From Chloroflexota bacterium (GTDB taxonomy: Bacteria; Chloroflexota; Dormibacteria; CF-121): a DNA stretch of 61,383 nucleotides. Positions 46,105 to 54,883 of this stretch are shown here, one piece after another (position 1 is the first letter of the stretch; each line of letters begins with the position of its first letter). The notes under the pieces are model-generated. The model saw nothing but the letters and a program-made list of their open reading frames with translations. It was not told the DNA's origin and did not search any database. The DNA lies in assembly GCA_005880615.1 (NCBI GenBank), contig VBID01000117.1:1-61383 (forward strand). Reading direction: 5' to 3'. A program made the position numbers and the translations under genes.

Positions 46105-47379
46105 TTACAAGCCGGCAGGCACTAGCAGCGGTCGCCCGGCCTGGTGGACGATCGCGCCCCCCTTGACCACCAGCTGCACCCGGCCAGGATCGCTGAACAG
46201 ACCGATCTCGGCCAGGGGGTCGCCCCGGACGGCCACCAGGTCGGCCAGCTTCCCCGCCTCGAGGGTGCCCAACCGGTCGCCCAGACCCAGCAGACGGGCG
46301 GGGGTGCGGGTGCTGGCCAGGATGGCCTGCATGGGCGTCATTCCGCGCTCGGCCATGAGCACCAGTTCCTGCCCGTTGCGGCCGTGGTCTCCCACCCCAC
46401 TGTCCGTTCCCATGGCGATCTCGACGCCGGCCTCGAGCGCCGCCCGGAAGGAGGCCGCGTGCCGCTCGACCGTGTCCCGGGCTTTCTGCACCATGGACTC
46501 CGGGATGCTGGCGGGGTCCTTGGCGGCATTGCGAATCACATCGACGGGCGCCACCAGGGTCGGAACCAAGGTGGCGCCCCGCTGCCTCATGAGCGCGATG
46601 CCCTCTTCATCCAGAAAGCAGCCGTGCTCGATCGTTCGCACTCCCGCCCGCAGGGCATTCTTGATGCCCTGGGCGGACATGGCATGTGCCATGCAGCCCT
46701 TGTCCTGCGCCTGGGCTTCATAGACCGCGGTCGCAATCTCCTCCACCGTGAGCTGCGCCGCGTCGGGCGTATCCGAGGCGGAGAGAACGCCGCCGCTGGT
46801 GCAGAGCTTGATCCAGTCGGCTCCGCTGCGGAGGACTTCGCGAACCCGCCGGCGCATGTCGTCAACCCCATCGACAACGCCGGCGGGAACGTCCAGGCCG
46901 GATCCGAAATCCAGCCCCACGCCGCACGGCATGAAGGGGTCGGCGTGACCCCCTGTCTGACCGAGAATGCTAACCGCCACCTGCAGCCGGGGTCCAGGAA
47001 ACAGCCCCCGCTCCACGGCGAGCTTCACGCCCGCGGGGGTCAGGCCGGCGTCGCGCACCGTGGTGAAGCCCGCCCGGAGCGTGGCCGCGCAGTTCGGCAC
47101 GGCGTAGAGGAGGGCCAGCGCCCTGGGGGTCATCAGGATGCGCGGGAAGTTGACCCCCGCCTGCATGCCCAGGTGCACGTGCAGATCCATCAACCCGGGC
47201 AGGACGGTCAGGTCGTCTTCTTCGATGACCTCGGCGCCCGCCGGAATGCGAATCTCGGCGCGCGGACCGACCGCGGATATGCGCTCGCCTTCCCAGATCA
47301 CCGCGGCCGCCTCGATCGGGTCTCGGCCGGAGCCGTCGATCAGCCGGTCGGCCACCAGGGCGACGGTATAGTCGGCCAT
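46105..47379 (-). CDS. Amidohydrolase (imidazolonepropionase/prolidase-like)
   Basis: A 424-residue metal-dependent hydrolase: VLPGLMDLHVHLGMQAGVN (HxH metal site), ADWIKLCTSGGVLSASDTPD (probable carboxylated Lys), MAHAMSAQGIKNAL and TIEHGCFLDEEG (His ligands), IAMGTDSGVGDHGRNGQELV (Asp). LGTLEAGKLADLVAVRGDPL is the C-terminal beta-sandwich signature. This subgroup includes Xaa-Pro dipeptidases and other peptide or ring hydrolases, and substrate is undetermined. TAAACT (47387-47392, minus strand) lies 7 nt before the ATG. It is divergent from the DUF885 gene. Confidence 0.88.
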   Translation of the reverse strand: MADYTVALVADRLIDGSGRDPIEAAAVIWEGERISAVGPRAEIRIPAGAEVIEEDDLTVLPGLMDLHVHLGMQAGVNFPRILMTPRALALLYAVPNCAATLRAGFTTVRDAGLTPAGVKLAVERGLFPGPRLQVAVSILGQTGGHADPFMPCGVGLDFGSGLDVPAGVVDGVDDMRRRVREVLRSGADWIKLCTSGGVLSASDTPDAAQLTVEEIATAVYEAQAQDKGCMAHAMSAQGIKNALRAGVRTIEHGCFLDEEGIALMRQRGATLVPTLVAPVDVIRNAAKDPASIPESMVQKARDTVERHAASFRAALEAGVEIAMGTDSGVGDHGRNGQELVLMAERGMTPMQAILASTRTPARLLGLGDRLGTLEAGKLADLVAVRGDPLAEIGLFSDPGRVQLVVKGGAIVHQAGRPLLVPAGL

Positions 47380-47428
47380 CGGTGGAAGTTTAAGGCTCCG
47401 CGCGGCCTCTTCTGGTACCCTCAGCGTC

Positions 47429-49012
47429 GTGCCGGCGTGGGCCGAGATCGAGCGAAAGGTCTTCGACGGCTTTTTCCACTTCTCGCCTGGGTACGGTCGC
47501 CGGGTCGGCGATCATGCGTACGACGGCCGGGTGGGCGACGCCTCCGCGTCGACCGTCAAAAGCCGCATCGGGGAGATCGATCAGCAGCTGAGGCTGCTGG
47601 AGGGCCAGGCGGGTCTCTCCCGCGACCAGGACGTGGATCGGCGGGCGATCATGGCCCAGCTGCGCGCGCAGCGGTTTGAGCTGCACGACCTGCGCGAACC
47701 CTTCCAGAACCCGCTGTTTTACGCCGGCTGGGGTACGGAGCTGGACGTCAGCGTCTACATCAAGCGCGCCTACGCGCCTTTACCGGTCCGCCTCGCGGCG
47801 CTGCGCCTGCATCTTGAAGGGTATCCCGGCGTCCTCGAGGCAGCTCGGAGCAACCTCGAGCCGTCGTTGCCGAGGCCCAACCTCGAAATCGCGATCGAGG
47901 CCACCGAAGGGTTCAGCCAGTACCTGGCCCGCGAGGTCACCGCCGTGGCGCGCGACCACCCGCAAACCGTCGCCGCGGTCGGTCAGGCGATTCCGCAGCT
48001 CGATGCGTTTGCCGCCTGGCTGCGGTCGCGGCTGCCGCAAGCCCATGGCGACTACGCGCTGGGCGAGGCGCGCTTCACGAGCTACTTGCGCACACGCGAC
48101 CTCGTTACCCTCGATCTGCCGACCCTGGAGGCGATGGCCCGCGAGGATCTCGAGCGGAACACGGCCCGGGCGCGCGTGGTGGCGGCCCGCATCGCGGCCG
48201 ACGGCATTCCGCTGGCGCTGGACGCGATCCAGTTCCGGCATCCCAGCGTCGAGACGCTGATCCCCGAGACTGCTGCCATGCTCGAAGGCATCCGGACCTT
48301 CATCGTGGACCGGGACATCATGACCATTCCGTCCGATGTGCGGTGTACGGTAGCCCCGACGCCCAGCTTCATGTCCTGGGCCAGCGCCGCGCTCGACAGC
48401 GCCGGGCCGTTGGAGACCGTCGCGACTGAGAGCTACTACTACGTCACGGTCCCGACGCCGGACTGGGGCGCGGCCAAGACCGAGGAATGGCTGCGCTACC
48501 TCAACTACGCCGTGCTGGAGAACGTATCCATTCACGAGGCCTACCCCGGCCACTACGTGCAGGCCCTGCACGAGCGGGGCGCCTCGTCGCTGACCCGCCG
48601 CCTGTTCTGGGTGCAGAGCACAGGGGAAGGCTGGGCGCATTACTGCGAGCAGATGATGCTGGAGGCCGGCTACAAGGATGACCCCCGCCTGGAACTCGCC
48701 CAGGTGATGGATGCGCTTCTGCGCAACTGCCGTTTTCTGGTCGCCATCGGTCTCCACTGTCGCGGCATGACGATGGAGGATGCGGTGCGAACATTCATGG
48801 AGAAGGGTTTCCAGACCGAGCTGCCCGCGCGGCGGGAAGCCACCCGGGGGGCCTTCGATCCCCTGTACCTGAATTACACGCTCGGCAAGCTGCTGATCTA
48901 CGAGGTGCGCCGGAACGCAGAGCGCCAACCGGGGTTCTCCCTGAAATCCTTCCACGACCGCTTCCTCAACTGCGGCAACCTCCCCATCCCGCTCATCGCG
49001 GAGCTGGTTTAG
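47429..49012 (+). CDS. DUF885-family metallopeptidase-like protein
   Basis: A 527-residue protein with the DUF885 core: EYLNYAVLEN-type helix RYLNYAVLENVSIHEAYPGH (HExxxGH zinc-like motif), then YVQ, RRLFWVQSTGEGWAHYCEQM with the downstream His/Glu ligands, and LNYTLGKLLIYEVRRNAERQ near the end. DUF885 proteins are thought to be zinc carboxypeptidases or dipeptidases. There is no signal peptide. The GTG start has TACCCT (47416-47421) 7 nt upstream, so probably leaderless. It neighbours an amidohydrolase of the dipeptidase-like subgroup, suggesting peptide turnover. Confidence 0.85.
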   Translation: MPAWAEIERKVFDGFFHFSPGYGRRVGDHAYDGRVGDASASTVKSRIGEIDQQLRLLEGQAGLSRDQDVDRRAIMAQLRAQRFELHDLREPFQNPLFYAGWGTELDVSVYIKRAYAPLPVRLAALRLHLEGYPGVLEAARSNLEPSLPRPNLEIAIEATEGFSQYLAREVTAVARDHPQTVAAVGQAIPQLDAFAAWLRSRLPQAHGDYALGEARFTSYLRTRDLVTLDLPTLEAMAREDLERNTARARVVAARIAADGIPLALDAIQFRHPSVETLIPETAAMLEGIRTFIVDRDIMTIPSDVRCTVAPTPSFMSWASAALDSAGPLETVATESYYYVTVPTPDWGAAKTEEWLRYLNYAVLENVSIHEAYPGHYVQALHERGASSLTRRLFWVQSTGEGWAHYCEQMMLEAGYKDDPRLELAQVMDALLRNCRFLVAIGLHCRGMTMEDAVRTFMEKGFQTELPARREATRGAFDPLYLNYTLGKLLIYEVRRNAERQPGFSLKSFHDRFLNCGNLPIPLIAELV

Positions 49013-49028
49013 CGTTCTTCCGAGCCTG

Positions 49029-50135
49029 ATGTCGTTCAACCCGGTCGACGTCTTGCTGGACCTCGACGGCGATCTCCTGACCGGCATCATCTGCGCGCTG
49101 GCCTTCATCGAAGAGATGGGCGTGCCGGTGCCCTTTGCCCCGGGCGACATCCTGCTCATCACCGGCGGCATCGCCATTGCCAGCGGCACCGTCCAGGCCA
49201 CCGCGTTTGTCCCCGCCGTGGTGCTGGCCAGCATCGCCGGCGCGCTGGTTGGCCGGGAGATTTTTGCCCTCATCGGCCGCGCGGCGTTGCTGCGGGCCGC
49301 GGACGCGTTGCGGTTTCGCCACGCGGTGGACCGGGCGGCAGGCATGGTCCAGCAGCAGGGGTGGCGGGCCATCCTGATCGGTCGGCTGATCCCCGGCCTG
49401 CGCATCCACACCACTCAGGTCGCCGGCGCGGCCCGTCTGCCGCGGCGCAGCTTCGCCGCCGGACTGGTGCCCGCGGTCCTGATCTACGTCGCCGTGTTCA
49501 CCGGGCTCGGTTTCGCCTTCGGCCTGCCGGTCATCGATTTCTTCCACCGCGCGGAGCGGCGACTGTTCGTCATCATCGTTTCCGCCCTCCTGGTGGCCGC
49601 CTTCCTCGTCTCCCTACGATTCCTCGCCCGCCGGGGTGCATTCGCCACCCTCCAACCCATCGTTATCGGCGTCCCGCGCGAGATGGCGGATACCCTCGAG
49701 CGGCGGCTCGGCCGGCACGGCGCGGCGGGCGTTCGCTGGCGAGAATTCCCGTTGGTCCGCCGGGTGGTGGCCGCGGCGATCGATGTGACCCTCATCGTCG
49801 GCGCCACCCTCTTCCTCGTCACCCTGGTGGCCAACTTCGCCGACACCGACGTGGTATTCGACCCACCGGGGTTGGCGGCCCTGGCATTCCTAACGCTGGT
49901 CTATCGGATTGGGATGGAGTGGCGGTTTGGCATGACCCTGGGCAAGGCGGTGATGGGCCTGCGCGTCTACGGGACAGCTGGGCCACAGGCTCACTGGTGG
50001 CAGATCGTGGCGCGCAACCTGTTCGCGGTGATCATCGTGCTCTGGCCCATCGACGCCGTCCTGATGTTCCGCAGCCGCATCCGTCAGCGCATCGGTGACC
50101 AGATCAGCAGGACCCTGATCCGGCGGGTCGCCTGA
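49029..50135 (+). CDS. DedA (VTT)-RDD fusion membrane protein
   Basis: A 368-residue protein. Residues 1-200 are a DedA/SNARE-associated membrane domain: FIEEMGVPVPFAPGDILLIT, GREIFALIGR, GWRAILIGRLIPGLRIHTTQ and VAGAARLPRRSFAAG. DedA proteins help move undecaprenyl phosphate or phospholipids. Residues about 240-365 form an RDD domain (RRVVAAAIDVTLIVGATLFL, RIGMEWRFGMTLGKAVMGLR, VARNLFAVIIVLWPIDAVLM) with the first Arg and Asp of RDD in place. The two are normally separate proteins. It follows the DUF885 gene by 16 bp. Confidence 0.85.
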   Translation: MSFNPVDVLLDLDGDLLTGIICALAFIEEMGVPVPFAPGDILLITGGIAIASGTVQATAFVPAVVLASIAGALVGREIFALIGRAALLRAADALRFRHAVDRAAGMVQQQGWRAILIGRLIPGLRIHTTQVAGAARLPRRSFAAGLVPAVLIYVAVFTGLGFAFGLPVIDFFHRAERRLFVIIVSALLVAAFLVSLRFLARRGAFATLQPIVIGVPREMADTLERRLGRHGAAGVRWREFPLVRRVVAAAIDVTLIVGATLFLVTLVANFADTDVVFDPPGLAALAFLTLVYRIGMEWRFGMTLGKAVMGLRVYGTAGPQAHWWQIVARNLFAVIIVLWPIDAVLMFRSRIRQRIGDQISRTLIRRVA

Positions 50136-50149
50136 CAGCCCGGGCTAGC

Positions 50150-51400
50150 CTAAGAGCGATAGCCGGCCAGCAGCTCGAGGACCAGGTCCACCTCGCTCGG
50201 CCGGTTGTAGTGGGCCAGGCCGATCCGGAGCGTGCCGCCACGGTCCTGCAAGCCCAGCCGTTCCATGAGTCCGGGCGCGTAGTGGTCGCCGTGCGTGGTG
50301 AAGACTTGGTGCTCCCCCAGCCAGCGGGCAATGTCCTCCGGGTGATGAGGCGGCCACGAGATTGACACCGTCGGCGCCCGCTCGCCGAGCTGCGCTGGGT
50401 CGGTGATCCCGAAAATCTGCACGCCCGGAATCCGGCTCAGGCCCTCGAGCAACCGCGCAACCAGGAATCGCTCGTATCGCCCGAGCCGGCCCATAGCTGC
50501 CACGAGCTGGGCACGCGGTGTGCCGTTGCCCTCGGGTGAGAGACCAGCCAGATACTCGAAGGCGCCCAGCATGCCGGCCAGGCCTTCGTGGTTCTGGGTG
50601 CCGGTCTCCCAACGGCCCGGTCCCTTATCCGACGCCGGGCGCACCTTGAATGGGCGCAGCCGCTCGAGCAAGTCCTGGCGACCATATAGGAGGCCGAGGT
50701 GCGGACCGTAGAACTTGTAGGCGGAGCAGACCAGGAAGTCGCAGTCGATCGCCTGAACGTCGATCGCCCCATGCGGCCCGAAGTGCACGGCATCGACCCA
50801 GAACCAGGCGCCGGCGGCGTGGGCCAGGTCCGCCACCTGTCGCAGCGGAGGGATAGTTCCGACCGCGTTGGAAGCGTGGGTCAGCGCCACCAGGCGGGTG
50901 CGAGGCGTCAGCTGCTGTTTCAGGCTCTCGACATCGAGCATGCAGGCGGGCAGCGTGATGTCGGCGACGCGGACTCGGATTCCCTGGTCCGCCAGCGCCA
51001 GCCAGGGTGCGACATTCGCGTCGTGCTCCAACCGGCTGACCACGATCTCGTCGCCCGGCTTGAGCTCGCGACCAATGGCCCGGCTCACGGCGAACGTGAT
51101 GGTGGTCATGTTGGGTCCGAACACAATCTCCGCTGGGCTCCGCGCGTTGAGGAACGCCGCCGCCATGATCCGGGTCTTGGCGAGCAGCGCGTCCGAGCGC
51201 TGGCTGGTGGCAAAGACGCCCCCTTGATTCGCGTTCATGGTCCGCCAGTATTCGGTGAGGCGGTCGATGACTCGCTGCGCGACCTGGGTGCCGGCCGGGT
51301 TGTCCAGGTAGACGGCGGGCTGGCCGTCGATGCGCAAGCTCAGCGCCGGGAACTGCCGCCGGACCGCCTCGACATCGAGGGCCTGGGTGGCGAGCGACAT
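50150..51400 (-). CDS. Class V aminotransferase-fold, SufS/cysteine desulfurase-like (no catalytic Cys)
   Basis: A 416-residue PLP protein: YLDNPAGTQVAQRVIDRLTE, ANQGGVFATSQRSDALLAKT, VVSRLEHDANVAPWLALADQ, VDAVHFGPHGAIDVQAIDCD and LVCSAYKFYGPHLGLLYGR, whose Lys (about 228) binds PLP. In SufS the mobile loop is RxGHHCA, with the persulfide Cys. Here it is TTHGDHYAPGLMERLGL, with Tyr in place of Cys. It is therefore unlikely to be a true desulfurase. A lyase or epimerase-type activity is possible. It follows the MsrQ-like gene by 10 bp. Confidence 0.88.
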   Translation of the reverse strand: MSLATQALDVEAVRRQFPALSLRIDGQPAVYLDNPAGTQVAQRVIDRLTEYWRTMNANQGGVFATSQRSDALLAKTRIMAAAFLNARSPAEIVFGPNMTTITFAVSRAIGRELKPGDEIVVSRLEHDANVAPWLALADQGIRVRVADITLPACMLDVESLKQQLTPRTRLVALTHASNAVGTIPPLRQVADLAHAAGAWFWVDAVHFGPHGAIDVQAIDCDFLVCSAYKFYGPHLGLLYGRQDLLERLRPFKVRPASDKGPGRWETGTQNHEGLAGMLGAFEYLAGLSPEGNGTPRAQLVAAMGRLGRYERFLVARLLEGLSRIPGVQIFGITDPAQLGERAPTVSISWPPHHPEDIARWLGEHQVFTTHGDHYAPGLMERLGLQDRGGTLRIGLAHYNRPSEVDLVLELLAGYRS

Positions 51401-51410
51401 CAGGTGAATT

Positions 51411-51953
51411 CTACGTGGAGACCGATACCCGACCGACCGCGACCCGGGCCACGGTCAGAATCACCACGAAGGCGAAGGTGGCCCACACGGCGGCCGCGAT
51501 CACCGGCCGGCCCAGGTCGGTCCCCGACAGCACGGCGTGCAGGAACATCAGCCCGAACATGAGATAGCTGGTGCGATGCAGCCAGCGCCAGGTCGCGGCG
51601 CCCATCTGTTTCCGCAGGTAACTGGTGACCCCCACCATCAGCAACACATCAAACCCCAGCGTGCCCAGCCCGATGGGCAGCGGCCCGTACGGCACGCGGA
51701 GTGGGATGACCACGTCCAGCGGGGTCAACCGCGAGACCGGATCGAGCAGGCCTGCCAGCACGTGGACCACGATCAGCGGCGCCCAGCAGACGGCCAGGAA
51801 TCCGTGCACGGCCACTGCCTCTCGCCGTCCGACCCAGCCTTCCAGGACGAAGGTCCGCAGCGCCTGCCCGGTGATGAGAGCGGCGGCGATGACGAAGAAG
51901 GCGGTCAGGGCAGCGGTGCGCGAGGTCAGCCAGAGGAGCTCCGCGACGGTCAC
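51411..51953 (-). CDS. Ferric-reductase-like heme membrane protein (YedZ/MsrQ-like)
   Basis: A 180-residue protein with about five helices and His residues placed as in b-type heme membrane reductases: REAVAVHGFLAVCWAPLIVV, HVLAGLL, WRWLHRTSYLMFGLMFLHAV. YedZ/MsrQ passes electrons from flavin or quinone to a molybdenum partner (MsrP/YedY) outside the membrane. A sulfite-oxidase-fold MoCo protein lies about 1.1 kb upstream and an ApbE flavin transferase gene overlaps by 4 bp. The pairing is inference. Confidence 0.75.
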   Translation of the reverse strand: MTVAELLWLTSRTAALTAFFVIAAALITGQALRTFVLEGWVGRREAVAVHGFLAVCWAPLIVVHVLAGLLDPVSRLTPLDVVIPLRVPYGPLPIGLGTLGFDVLLMVGVTSYLRKQMGAATWRWLHRTSYLMFGLMFLHAVLSGTDLGRPVIAAAVWATFAFVVILTVARVAVGRVSVST

Positions 51954-52801
51954 GCCGCCGCGGCCGGCACCGCGGGCGCCACCACGGCGAAGTGGCCCGC
52001 CCGCTGGCTGAGGAAGGGCAGGCCATCGGCCGACCCCATCAGTACGGCAGTCTTCGCGTAGATTTCCGCGTGCAGCGCAGTATCGGTCACCACCGAGACT
52101 TCGGTCAGGTCGGTATACACCGGGAGTCCCGTGCGCGGGTCCAGCAGGTGATGCATGCCCTTGCCCCAGCGCCGGCGAGTGGTCCCGCTGGTGGCCACGC
52201 CCCCGGCCGTCAGCGCCACGACCGACCCATCGCAGAGGCCGATGTGCCAGCCGTCGCCGCTCGGGCCTGATCCGCGCACCCGCAGGTCACCGCCGAGATT
52301 GCAGACCGCATCCTGGCCGAGCTCGGCGATGAGCAGGTCGGCCAGGGCGCCCTTGGCGATCCCGCCCAGGTCGAGCGCCGCCCCTGGGGCGAGGGCGACG
52401 GTGCGGGTGGCCGGATCGAGCCAGAGCACCTCGGGCAGGGCCGGCGTCACCGGCGGGGTCAGGCTGGACGGCTGCGACAGACCCAGGCGGAAGGGCCGGT
52501 CGTAACCCGCGGCGCAGAGGGCCGGCAGGACAGCGATATTGACCAGTCCCCCGCTGGCCGCGTAGGCGTACAACCCGGCCTCGAGCATGCCGTAGAGGAG
52601 GGGGCTGGCTGGCATCGGACGACCCTTGGCGGCATTGAGCTGCGACAGTTCACTGTTACGCACGAAGCGGGTCAGCCGGGCGTCCGCGTCCAGCACCAAA
52701 GCCTGGCCGCGCTCCAGCGCCGCCGGGCTGGCTCCCACCGCGATCAGCTCACAGGTGGAGCCCAGCGCCGAGAAGTGACGGGCCTGGAGATTAGGAGACA
52801 T
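51950..52801 (-). CDS. ApbE-family FMN transferase
   Basis: A 283-residue protein: LQARHFSALGSTCELIAVGA, RLTRFVRNSELSQLNAAKGR, ALDLGGIAKGALADLLIAEL, AVCNLGGDLRVRGSGPSGDG and HLLDPRTGLPVYTDLTEVSV. These are the FAD-binding and metal-site motifs of ApbE, which attaches FMN covalently to Thr of partner proteins (motif DxxTGA[TS]). There is no clear signal peptide. The ATG at 52801 overlaps the 60-aa gene by 11 bp. The last residues overlap the MsrQ-like start. No FMN-binding-domain target with the acceptor motif is encoded in this window. Confidence 0.85.
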   Translation of the reverse strand: MSPNLQARHFSALGSTCELIAVGASPAALERGQALVLDADARLTRFVRNSELSQLNAAKGRPMPASPLLYGMLEAGLYAYAASGGLVNIAVLPALCAAGYDRPFRLGLSQPSSLTPPVTPALPEVLWLDPATRTVALAPGAALDLGGIAKGALADLLIAELGQDAVCNLGGDLRVRGSGPSGDGWHIGLCDGSVVALTAGGVATSGTTRRRWGKGMHHLLDPRTGLPVYTDLTEVSVVTDTALHAEIYAKTAVLMGSADGLPFLSQRAGHFAVVAPAVPAAAA

Positions 52802-52973
52802 AGGTCTGGGTGTGGACCTCCGACCCGGCGGGGAGCACGCGCAGGCTCGGGTGCAGGGCGGCCGCCTGGGGCTTGGGCGCGGTCGCGACCGCGGCGCCAA
52901 AGACCCCAGTCAACAGCAGGGTGCCAATGATCGCCACTCGCTTGAGCGTCTTCTCCGAGACCAGTGTGCTCAT
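52791..52973 (-). CDS. Small single-helix protein, 60 aa
   Basis: It begins MSTLVSEKTLKRVAIIGTLL and has one hydrophobic helix (VAIIGTLLLTGVFGAAVATA), then a short Pro/His-containing external tail ending QTYVS. TAGGCT (52980-52985, minus strand) is 6 nt before the ATG (leaderless). It overlaps the ApbE-like gene by 11 bp in another frame, so it is first in the apbE/msrQ-like operon. It may be a small electron-transfer or anchoring subunit. There is no CxxCH or flavinylation motif. Confidence 0.6.
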   Translation of the reverse strand: MSTLVSEKTLKRVAIIGTLLLTGVFGAAVATAPKPQAAALHPSLRVLPAGSEVHTQTYVS

Positions 52974-53055
52974 GACCTCAGCCTACCGAGCAGTATCGCG
53001 CGCTCGCTGAATGTGCCTGAGAAAAACCTGAGACGTTCCAGCAACCCCCTCCCTA

Positions 53056-53076
53056 CCCCTCCCCGGGGGGAGGGGG
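53056..53076. terminator. G/C-rich hairpin after the MoCo gene
   Basis: CCCCTCCCC-GG-GGGGAGGGG, a near-perfect inverted repeat 9 bp beyond the stop of the minus-strand MoCo oxidoreductase. There is no T-tract. It is related in sequence to 17205-17232 (shared CCCTACCC...GGGGGAGGGGG). Confidence 0.45.
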
Positions 53077-53084
53077 AATGTGTC

Positions 53085-54518
53085 TTATTGGACCTCGAGC
53101 GCGATGCGGTGGTATCCGCTGGCCCCATCAGGCAGCGTTGGCACCCGCTGCGCCGTCTGCCAGGCGCCGGTGCCGTCGCGGGCCCGGACTTCGATGTCGT
53201 AATGCCCGGTCACCACGGAGGCGGTGAGTCCCCAGAACCGCCAGGCGTACGGCGAGAACTCGGGATCGAGGTCGGCGGCTTGCCAGGGGCCGTTGTTCAA
53301 GCGGATTTCTACGGCGCTGATCCGCCGGTTGCCGGCGAAGGCAATGCCCCGCATGGCGATCGGGCCGACCGGGACCACCAGCCCATCCAGCGGCGCGTCG
53401 ATGCGGGACATGGTCTTGACCACAGCCCGCTCGTTCCACCCGTTCTGCTCCCAGTAGCCGCGCTGGTCCGTCGCCGACAGCCGCAGCCGGGTCACCCATT
53501 TGGGTTGCTTCATCCCGTAGTGGCCGGGGAAGATGAAGCGGGCCGGAAAGCCATGGGCCCAGGGCAGGCCATCCCCATTTAGATGGGTCGCCAGCAGGTG
53601 GTCGGGCGTCAGCTCCTCCAGGGGCAAACTCTCCGTATAGCCGTCGGCCGCTTCCATCAGCAGCCAGCGCGCGTCGGGATGGTCGCCCCCGTGAGCGGCC
53701 AGAAGGTCCGTGACCCGCGGCCCGCGCCAGCGCCCGTTACTGATCAGCGTGCCGCCGATCTCATTGCTGATGCACGAGAGGGTCAGCTCGACCTCGGCGG
53801 CCGGGAGAGCCAGCAGCTCGGCGTAAGTGAGGGAGGCGCCGTCGGGGAGGACGAGGAGCCACCCGTTGGCGTCGACGACTGGATCGCCCGCAATGTTCTT
53901 GGAAACGACGTAGAAGTCCGCCACCGGCGTGATCTCCGTCATCGACCGGGTGCCCTCCCGGGTGGCCAGGGCCGTGACAAACCGGCGGACGTCGACATAG
54001 GCAATCCCCAGCACCGCCAGCCCGACCGATCCGACCAGCAGGTTGCGGAGCAAGACGCGCCGGTCGTCGCTGGTTGAGCCGGGCTGCAGCAGTGCCGTGC
54101 TCCAGCTGTAGGCGATCGTGCCCGCCACCGCCAGGACCGTCGCCTCGATCAGAGCCGGGATTCCGTCGCCAGCCACCAGGCCGACGGCCAGCGTCACCAG
54201 CCCGATCACGCCGGCAATCGCCGGGCCCCGACTCACCGTGAGGCGCCGGTCGATGATCACGGTGGCGGCTCCGAACAAGACGATCAACCCCACGGTGCTA
54301 CCAACCAGAAGCAGCGGACGCGCCAGGACCCCCAGGGTGCGGATCACGGCCTCGAAGACGGGCAGGGGCAAGACCTTGACCAGCAGGCCGCCCGCCTCCT
54401 CGGGAAGCAGCGGGATGCCGAAAACGGCGCGGGCCAGGTAGCCGATCCCCAGGGTCAGGCAGCCGACGGCCAGTCCAATCAAGACTAGGCGCCGGGTGGC
54501 CACCGGAGCGTGAGCCAC
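53085..54518 (-). CDS. Membrane-anchored sulfite-oxidase-fold molybdopterin oxidoreductase
   Basis: A 477-residue protein. Residues 1-190 contain about five membrane helices. The MoCo domain follows: TLSCISNEIGGTLISNGRWR with the Mo-ligand Cys near 249, GPRVTDLLAAHGG, EELTPDHLLATHLNGDGLPW, AHGFPARFIFPGHYGMKQPK and WVTRLRL. A Mo-co dimerisation-like beta domain completes it (IAMRGIAFAGNRRISAVEIR, WRFWGLTASVVTGHYDIEVR). It faces the outside of the membrane and could reduce sulfoxides or oxidise sulfite. A YedZ-like partner is nearby. GTG start, 3 bp after the 73-aa gene. Confidence 0.87.
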   Translation of the reverse strand: MAHAPVATRRLVLIGLAVGCLTLGIGYLARAVFGIPLLPEEAGGLLVKVLPLPVFEAVIRTLGVLARPLLLVGSTVGLIVLFGAATVIIDRRLTVSRGPAIAGVIGLVTLAVGLVAGDGIPALIEATVLAVAGTIAYSWSTALLQPGSTSDDRRVLLRNLLVGSVGLAVLGIAYVDVRRFVTALATREGTRSMTEITPVADFYVVSKNIAGDPVVDANGWLLVLPDGASLTYAELLALPAAEVELTLSCISNEIGGTLISNGRWRGPRVTDLLAAHGGDHPDARWLLMEAADGYTESLPLEELTPDHLLATHLNGDGLPWAHGFPARFIFPGHYGMKQPKWVTRLRLSATDQRGYWEQNGWNERAVVKTMSRIDAPLDGLVVPVGPIAMRGIAFAGNRRISAVEIRLNNGPWQAADLDPEFSPYAWRFWGLTASVVTGHYDIEVRARDGTGAWQTAQRVPTLPDGASGYHRIALEVQ

Positions 54519-54521
54519 GGA

Positions 54522-54743
54522 CTACCGCGAGCGCGACTGGCGCGCGACGCCGCGGTACAGGAGATAGACGCCCGCGACGTCGAGGATGATCCCGATGGCA
54601 AGCCAGAACCGTGAGCCGGTCATGAAGCTTCCCGCCAAGACCCCGGCGCCCTGCAGCGTCCACACCAGGCCCACCAGCAGACAGAGTCCGCCCAGCGCCA
54701 ACGTTACGACGCCCAGTCGACGGTCACCCACTACGCCGACCAT
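54522..54743 (-). CDS. Small two-helix membrane protein, 73 aa
   Basis: Two hydrophobic helices (GVVTLALGGLCLLVGLVWTL and RFWLAIGIILDVAGVYLLYR) and a basic C-terminal tail (ARQSRSR). No family recognised. It is immediately upstream (3 bp) of the MoCo oxidoreductase gene and probably part of the same membrane complex or transcript. Confidence 0.6.
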   Translation of the reverse strand: MVGVVGDRRLGVVTLALGGLCLLVGLVWTLQGAGVLAGSFMTGSRFWLAIGIILDVAGVYLLYRGVARQSRSR

Positions 54744-54831
54744 ATCCGGTTCGGCGTTACGGCGCTCGATTGATCGGGTGAAGCTGGTGCTCGCAGATCC
54801 GGGCCGCCGGCACCAACCGAGTGCGGAAGGG

Positions 54832-54883
54832 GCCCTGCGGTGTGCAGGGCACCCTTGCCGCTGCGTAGCCCGAATCGGGCTCA
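54832..54883. repeat. Palindromic repeat remnant and hairpin 3' of the 474-aa gene
   Basis: AGCCCGA-A-TCGGGCT (54867-54881) is a perfect inverted repeat matching the dispersed-element terminus and touches the TGA of the minus-strand gene. Further downstream on that strand is a second stem GCCCTGC-GGTGT-GCAGGGC (54832-54850). No T-tract follows either. Confidence 0.55.
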
